In this document: in pieces, positions 57,313-64,000 of the stretch | How positions within the stretch are numbered: the first letter of the stretch is position 1 | Layout of the letters: every line of letters begins with the position of its first letter | Assembly (NCBI GenBank): GCA_930367215.1 | Contig: OV884056.1 | Coordinates: 256,025,127 to 256,089,126 of the forward strand | Origin: Pollenia angustigena | Lineage: Eukaryota; Arthropoda; Insecta; Diptera; Polleniidae | Direction of reading: 5' to 3' | DNA: 64,000 nucleotides | The notes under the pieces: generated by a model | Told to the model about the DNA's origin: nothing | The model's database searches: none | Seen by the model: the letters and a program-made list of their open reading frames with translations, nothing else | Position numbers and translations under genes: made by a program

Positions 57313-58810
57313 TTAGGGTATTCATTTAATGGACCTTTTGTTTTAATCGGTTAATCGCTCGATTAATTAACCGAGGTTTTGGTTTAATCGGTTAATTTTG
57401 GGTTTGATCGGTTAACCGATTAATCAAGTTTTTTTTTATAAATTAAGTAATTTCAATATATAAAAATGCATTAGTTGCTTATTATTTGGAGTTTATTAGT
57501 AAAAAAAAGCAATAACATATCAAGCAAAACAATTCTTGAACTAAAACGATCAAACAAAAAAACTTTTCATAAATATGTAATATGCATTTTTTCAATTAAC
57601 ACACAAGGTGTGCTATCAAGTCATATTGTCATAATATCCTAAATAATAATATTTTACAATTGCTTAAAATAAATATAAACAAAAATTTTAATGCTGTGTT
57701 CATTGATTCGTCATAACTGTTCAGTAGAAATCGAAATTATAAGCGGTAGCCCACAACATTCATATCGTCGGCTTATTATGCAAACCTGCTAACTTACTTT
57801 CGGCACATTTACAGGAGAAACAAAAAACTTTTTATTTTCCTTATTTGCAGCTTGATGGAAAATTAAATACACAGTTACTTTTACACAATTCAAAACTTAA
57901 ATAGAAGAACAACTACATGCTGGTCGAAGAGGCGTATCTTTCTCTACCAAACGGCATCAAAATCTCTATTTACTTAAAAAGTGGATTTAGCCGGTTTGCA
58001 TATTAAGCCGACGATATATATGTATTTCTTGTAATTATTTTAAGACATAAGATTTTATGATTACCTTGTGAATCCCCCAAATATGTATTTGTAAAAAAAT
58101 AAACTGAGATAATATATTATTTTTTTCAATAGTTAAAGGAGATCTTATATAATAATCTTTTAGAAAAGTAATTTGGTGTAAATGTTTTGGATTAAAGCGA
58201 TTCTTTTCTTAAGTTTTGAAGAAAACTTGACTTGGAAAAAATTCTTTTACTTATCGTAGATCTAATATCTCAGTCCTTTTCCAGGATTTCTCTAAACATA
58301 TAAAATACTCCATTATGCCATTAGAGTTTTTTAAAATTTTTAACACTTCTGATTGTTTCGGTTAATTCTGTTAAAAGACTGATATGAGAAGTATGTATGA
58401 TAAATGTGAAACAAAAAAAGGTGTTGACAATCAAACATTTAACCCATTTTTCGCCACATTCCTGCTGATCGATAATGAAGATAAAAAAAACATTGTAATT
58501 TTAGTCACCGGTCAGCGGAAAAGGGGTTAAATGAAGATCACTGAACACCTTCTTTGTTTGTATAAAAAAATATTTTCTTAACACATACATTTTGTATATC
58601 GATTATGAGACGAAACAAATAAACAAAAACACAAAAAAATATGTTATAAAACTACAAAATATTGAAATGTTTGTTACATCGGCTAATGGACTGAATCTGA
58701 CCGGTTTAATCGTTACTCGAAAAAAGCCAATTTGAAATTAACCGATCAGTTAATCGGGTAGAAATTAATCGGTTAACCGATTGAAGGTTTTTAATAAATG
58801 CCAACGTTAA
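57313..58810. mobile_element. hAT-like element with TTAATCGGTTAA arrays
   Basis: Both arms carry multiple TTAATCGGTTAA/TTAACCGATTAA words (57345-57425 and 58695-58780). The termini TAGGGTATTCATTTAA and (reverse) GTTGGCATTTATTAA are imperfect inverses. No octamer TSD can be fixed, so borders are within about 10 bases. It contains a further MITE at 57765-58014. No transposase. Confidence 0.65.
57765..58014. mobile_element. TA-flanked MITE, TCGTCGGCTTA ends
   Basis: TCGTCGGCTTATTATGCAAA and TTTGCATATTAAGCCGACGA are inverted over about 28 bases, with TA at 57763-57764 and 58015-58016. Non-coding, 250 bases. Confidence 0.85.
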
Positions 58811-58874
58811 ATAAAATCAGAAAAAAAAACTTAAAATTAAAAAGTCATGACGTTACTTATGCGCCACCCTACAT

Positions 58875-59790
58875 TTTAAAAGAAAAACCTTCTTTATTCT
58901 ATGAAGTTAGGCAAAAAGGTTCTAAGTCTGAAACTGTATTTTTTGTAATGTAAAATTGTAAATCATTTAATTGATTTGTTTCCTAAAAAGCAAATGATTA
59001 CGATTAGAAGCAGTTGTGCTTGATTTAAGTTATTGATATCAAACAAACTTTATTAAAATCTTAAAATGCCCTTCTTGCGACTTAACATTTTTTTGCCTTA
59101 CGTCAAAGAATTATTCTACATTTTACGAATGTAAAACATATTCTCATTAAATTTAAAAAAAATTTTATTGAAGTCACAAGTTTTTTTTTGAAGAAAATAT
59201 AAGTTTAAGAAAACGTTACTAACATAACTCTTTTAAGCATTAATACATTATTATTTTTATTCCAGAAAAGAATAAATCTTTTTAAACTTAGTGAATTTGC
59301 GACATTTGATTACCACAATTGCATTCATATTTCAATAGATGACAACATATTTTGTTTCAACTATAAAATATTAAAAATGTTAATTAAGTGGTTTTGAATT
59401 TCAGCTAAAGAAATACTCTTTCCACCTGTGTTGAAGGGTATGAAAATATATAAAACTATCTGATACAACATCCAATTACAAATACATGTAACTGAGCAAT
59501 TTTAAGATTACAGAGTGACCAATATTTTTTTTATTTCAATAATACCCCTACGCTGTTTCTCCAGGCAAACAAAATAGTATGAAAAGGGATAAGATTAATG
59601 CACAAAAAGATTGTAATTTAGTACAAAGAATTTTAAAAATTTTTAGAAACATTCAAACCGATAATTTCTTTATATTTTTTTTAAGTGTTTATTTAAAGAA
59701 AATTCATGTTCTTAGAACTATAAATAAACAAATAGTAATTATAAAATTTTATAAAACATAGTCCCATAATCGGGCTCTCAAGTATACTAC
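58875..59790. other. Unassigned AT-rich stretch
   Basis: No gene or clear repeat is seen. Confidence 0.45.
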
Positions 59791-59798
59791 TTACATAT

Positions 59799-61073
59799 GA
59801 GGGGTATAGATGCAAAGACTGCAATGTACACATATAAAGTTTTCGTAATAAATAGTAAAAACCTCTAGCACAAAGTATATTCATATTTATGTATTGTATA
59901 TCATGCTATTCAGTAAATAAGAATATGATGAAGATATGACGTAAGTTTCAACCAAATCGATATAGCTGTTTACTGGCAATTATAATCAGGGACCGAAAAT
60001 AACAGTTATATTGGAATTTTAAAACAAAAAAAGCATATAGAATTAATTGTCGTAAAACTGATTCAAGTATACCATATTGTTCCTCATGCACTTGTCAATG
60101 ATAAAATATATTGATTTTTATAATTTTGATTTTTATATTTTAGATCAAACTTAACAGTTATTTTTTGATTTTTATTTTTTTGAACAAAAATAACTGTTAT
60201 TTTTTGGTTTTTATTTTTTCGAGCAAAAATAAAAGTTATTCTCTAAATAAATTTACGTTATTTAATAATTTAGTTGACTTTAAATTTTTATTTTAGTGTG
60301 TAATTATCATTGGAATTCTTTATGCACATTAAAATAATTATTAAATTAATCTAAATTATTAAAAAACGTACATTTATTTAGAGAATAACTTTTATTTTTG
60401 ATCGAAAAAATAAAAATAAAAAAATTACAGTAATTTTTGCTCAAAAAAATAAAAATCAAAAAATAACTGTTATTTTTGTCAAAAAAATAAAAATCAAAAA
60501 ATAACTGTTTTCATCTGACTTTTATGAAAAAAGGCATAACTGTTACGGTCCCTGATTATAATAATAAAATTGGAGATTGCTGTGTTTGCTCTAATCAAAT
60601 GGACATTGCTGCTTTTTAGCATTGGCAAGTATTTAAAAAAATCAGTAGTTATAAAATTCTTAAACTTTACAAAGGCCTAGTTTTTTCTTAGTTGATTTGG
60701 AGGAACTTCATAACAACTTAAATGAAACTAACTGTTTCATATAAAAAATAATTTGTTATATTTTTAAATTTCTTTTTAGTTTTGTTTTGCAAAAAAGAAA
60801 CAAAATAAAAAAAAAAATAGCATGCATTTTCGAAAATAGTTGAAAGCAAAAGCGCTTAACAAACTGTGATCATTGCAAAAACGACAATCTCCAATGAACA
60901 TGGCCGTTTTTGCATCAATTTTAAATTTTTGAACATACTTTTTTATGGGATAAAAGTGTTTCTGGTAATGTAATATTCACTAATTGGAAGCATTCATTAG
61001 ATACAACTAAGAGGTATTATTAGTTACGTTTGTAGAAAAAGTGGACATTGCAGTCTTTGCATCTATACCCCTC
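59799..61073. mobile_element. TIR element GAGGGGTATAGATGCAAAG of unclear class
   Basis: GAGGGGTATAGATGCAAAG through ACTGCAATGT (59799-59827) is exactly inverted at about 61045-61073. ATAT stands on both sides (59795-59798, 61074-61077). Internal phrases such as CAAATGGACATTGCTG and AACGACAATCTCCAATG surround a nested hAT element. No coding sequence of its own. Confidence 0.8.
59987..60554. mobile_element. Non-autonomous hAT element, CAGGGACCG ends, exact TSD
   Basis: CAGGGACCGAAAATAACAG and ACTGTTACGGTCCCTG form the ends; ATTATAAT is exactly duplicated at 59979-59986 and 60555-60562. The arms are arrays of AACAAAAATAACTGTTATTT inverted about a centre near 60310, a fold-back layout. It shares termini with 20013-23970, its probable source of transposase. 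Confidence 0.95.
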
Positions 61074-61181
61074 ATATGACAATTTTAATATTTTTTAGAA
61101 ATAAATATACGAATTTTTTATATACGTAAGTATACTTAATATAATACCATGTAAATAATTTCTCTATTTATATCGTATATT

Positions 61182-62634
61182 CACCCTTATTCCATTTAGC
61201 GTCATCAATACGAAACGATGTCGATTGTTGTAAATCGGCATGCCCATTTTCAATATCAAGTTATATCGATAAGAGTCGATGTATTTTTGGTATGCCGTAC
61301 ACAACTCTAACGTTGGCATCGATATAAATTGACTCTGATTTTGTCGTCAGTCTTATTGGGGTCGAAACAGTTTTTTTTTTCTTTTTATTTTTCACTTATA
61401 ATAATGTTAAGTAAAAAAATGGATAAATAGCAACAAAGCTTAGCGAAAATTGCAAAAATTTCCAAAAAAAAATCGAAAATTCGCAAAAAATTTTAATAAT
61501 CTAAACAAGCCAAAAAAATTGATTAAAAGTCCTTTAAACTATAAGGAATAGCAAAAATTCCATGACAATTACTAAATTACCGGAAATTCGCTAATTTTAG
61601 CCATGTTCGTGATAGAAGCAATTTTGCTTGTAAGCTTTCTGATCGTTTACAGATTTAACGATATTTAATAAATATTAAACTTTTCTTTCCTGCCGCTATT
61701 AGCAAATTTTTGGGAATTTCCGATAATTTAGCCATTTTTATGGAATTTTTGTTATTTTTGTGTTTCCGAATGTTTGCAATTTTCGCGTAACTATTTGTTG
61801 CTTTTTTCGGCAATCGTCGTCGTTATAAAGATAGCCCCATATATAACCAGAAGTCTGTATTTTACAAGGCACTATCAAGTCTGACGATTTACTCGGGACG
61901 AAAAGTGTAATTAGTAAAGGGTTGAATTTTTTAGAATAAATCTTGCTACCCTTTTTGAGAGCATTTTTAAGAAACGAACCTCAAATTGCATATTTTTAAT
62001 AAACGCTTATTTCAAAATGAATCTAATGAATTGCTCGCTCTTAATCATGTTTACTAAGAAAGTCTCTAAACAATCGACATCGTAGTAACATTGCTGTTAT
62101 AGAATACAAGTTTTGTATCGAATTGAACATGACGTCGATAAAAATTGACATTGCTATTAAATTAATGACGATGACAAAGACAACGATGTTAATGGAATAA
62201 GGGTGGTTAAAAATGTGGTTAAAAATTTTGCGAATATTTGCAATTTTCGGGTAACTTTTTATTGCTCTTTTCGGCAATTGTCGCCGTTATAAAGATAGCC
62301 CCGTATATAAACGATTTAAACGGGACGAAAAGTGTAATGCCTTATGGCATAAGCAAGTGTGAATTTTTTAGAATAAATCAAGGTACCCTTTTTAAGAGCA
62401 CAACATTTTTAAGAAACGAACATCAAATTGCATTTTTTTAATAAAAACTGACAACTTAGCAAACCAACTGTCTAAATTATTAGAGATGTGCTTTAAAAAA
62501 CGATAAACTATCGACATCATTACATTGTTGTTATAGAATACAAGTTTTGAATCAAATTGATGAAGACTTCACTAAAACTTAATGTTGATTTTAAATTGAT
62601 GACGATGATGACGACGTTAAATGGAATAAGGGTG
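61182..62634. mobile_element. TIR element CACCCTTATTCCATTTA, ATT duplication
   Basis: Left CACCCTTATTCCATTTAGC, right TTAAATGGAATAAGGGTG, with ATT at 61179-61181 and 62635-62637. A third internal copy of the right arm ends at about 62205 (TTAATGGAATAAGGGTGG), so the right arm is partly duplicated. The 61430-61790 part shares GCAAAAATT and ATTGATTAAAAGTCC with 24580-24700. A 3-bp duplication with CAC ends would suit a CACTA-type element, but no transposase is present. Confidence 0.75.
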
Positions 62635-62639
62635 ATTGG

Positions 62640-64000
62640 TAAATTTTTTATCTCAAAATTGGTAAGAGAAAATGCTTGAAAAAGAGTTTTATATAAATTA
62701 AGGATCTAGTTTTATATCATTTCAAAATTTATAAGATATTTTTATTTTTAACTTACCAATTGCATTTTTTAAGAATTCTTATCCGAATATTTTCTGTTTT
62801 ATCAATTAAACTTTTAATCCAGTTAATTTCACTTTAATTTAATTTGAATAGTTTAGCCTAGAAAATAAAATGATCAATGCAATTTAAATAGTTAATTTTT
62901 TTATGTGTCAAATGCACTAAAATATTAATTTTGTTTCGTTTAATAATAGTAATTAATATCAGTTAAAACACTTGCACTAGTAATTAAAATGTGCTAAGCA
63001 CAGTTTCAAATGTAAGAAAACAAACAAAAAAAGCGTTTTAAATAAGTTACCGATCATGTGCAAAAATTTCACTTGGTTTAAGAATAAAAGCAGTTTTTTT
63101 TTTTGGTTTTCTTTTATTCAACCGTAAATTTGAATTTTCAACCGCTCAAAAAAGAAAAAAAAAAAGATTTAAATTTCAAAATCTATTTTCTTTACAAAGT
63201 TTAAAAAGTCAACCGTTTGTAACAACTCGACCGTTTGAATGTTCGTTGAAGACTGAGAGTGCGCTTGGTATGGAACTTCCCTGAAATGCGGCAGAAGAAG
63301 TAAAAAAATTAAAAATTCATACACATAAAATCATGAAATAATAATGTTTCTTTTTTCTTATAGTTTTGCTTAAAATTTGTATATTATTTCTTTTGTATTA
63401 TTTTACTTCAATAAGCCAACAAGCAGCATATGTTGTTTTTCAAAAGGTGGTTTGGTTTTGTTTTTGTTATTCTTTAATGTATTCACGAAATGTTCAGCAA
63501 CATGTTGCCAAGCATTGCACAGCATAAAACACAATAACAATAACAATAAAGATAAACAAACAATTGTGCCTTTAGCCAACCGGTGTTTGTTTCTACTTCT
63601 TTAACTGCTTGCTGAATGGATGCTGTCTCAGCTTTTGCTGGATCTGCGCTCATGCGCAATTGAAATCAAAAGTAAACTTTTTTAGATTTTATTTTACTTT
63701 TTTTTTGAGTTTTGTTGGGTAAATAAAGAAGTAAGAAACAATAAAATATTAACATACCTACATATTTCTGAATATATCATATTTGCTCTGTCTTAAGAGA
63801 TGTTCGTTACATATAAATGTAGTTGTGTTGTTATTTTTGCTTTACATTTGCTAACCACGACATTTATCCTAATCATCTTCATCACTCCTATCCATTGAAT
63901 TGTTTTTGTTTTTTAAAGGCAGTTTACCTCTTTTTTTGTGATTTTTGTTTTGGCAGACAATGAATTGAAAACCTTTAGGCCTACTAACTACGTTTCAAAT
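62640..64000. other. Unassigned AT-rich stretch to window end
   Basis: No gene, RNA or TIR element recognised. The segment at about 63600-63665 is less AT-rich than its surroundings but has no supported coding frame. Confidence 0.4.

Larger units (their letters stand above)
56789..58871 (+). mobile_element. Mariner-like element, CAGGGTAGTGCATAAGTAA ends
   Basis: Left CAGGGTAGTGCATAAGTAA after TA; right TTACTTATGCGCCACCCT, with the last bases mutated. It holds a decayed transposase (57130-57300) and is split by an inserted hAT-like element at about 57313-58810. Confidence 0.7.

Overview
The window looks like repeat-dense, AT-rich DNA from a higher fly (Diptera, Schizophora; a calliphorid- or muscid-like genome is my best guess). 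The basis is long poly-A/poly-T tracts, many dispersed repeats with (GTCY)n cores of the DINE-1/mini-me type seen in flies, and relics of hAT, Tc1/mariner-like and LINE elements. I see no intact host gene, no rRNA or functional tRNA gene, and no CRISPR array. The only substantial coding stretches are decayed transposon genes. Exon-sized host sequence cannot be excluded in the featureless stretches, which would suit a long intron or an intergenic, heterochromatin-like block.

Layout. 1-1477: one end of a TA-flanked terminal-inverted-repeat (TIR) element, itself split by a second one. 1486-2646: five copies of CGTACGTGAC at near-regular spacing, split by a DINE-like repeat. 7.6-10.3 kb: a hAT transposase relic, a Tc1/mariner-like relic and a hAT element with a Harbinger-like MITE inside. 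14.6-16.9 kb: a second copy of 8.5-9.9 kb, bounded by 250-bp direct repeats. 19.2-25.4 kb: a four-layer nest around a hAT element with an internally deleted transposase. 25.7-34.6 kb: many MITEs, most with readable target-site duplications (TSDs). 35.5-36.0 kb and 12.4-12.8 kb: mariner-like transposase relics with internal deletions. 40.0 kb: the tail of a LINE. 41.6-44.2 kb: a hAT element inside a TIR element. 45.3-49.6 kb: a LINE inside a TA-MITE that sits in the TSD of a hAT MITE. 50.2-54.5 kb: two TA-MITEs carrying a tRNA-like module, plus tandem DINE-like sequence. 55.5-62.6 kb: five more TIR elements, several nested.

How the parts relate. The hAT relics at 21.2-21.8 kb and 42.4-42.9 kb lie in elements whose ends match short non-coding copies at 59987-60554 and 15488-15779, so parent/derivative pairs are present in one window. 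Nesting and TSDs give relative ages: the 1.4-kb duplication predates the 15488-15779 insertion, and the LINE is the youngest layer at 45-49 kb. The least explained signals are the CGTACGTGAC array, the segmental copy bounded by 250-bp repeats, and tRNA-like B-box modules carried inside unrelated TIR elements.
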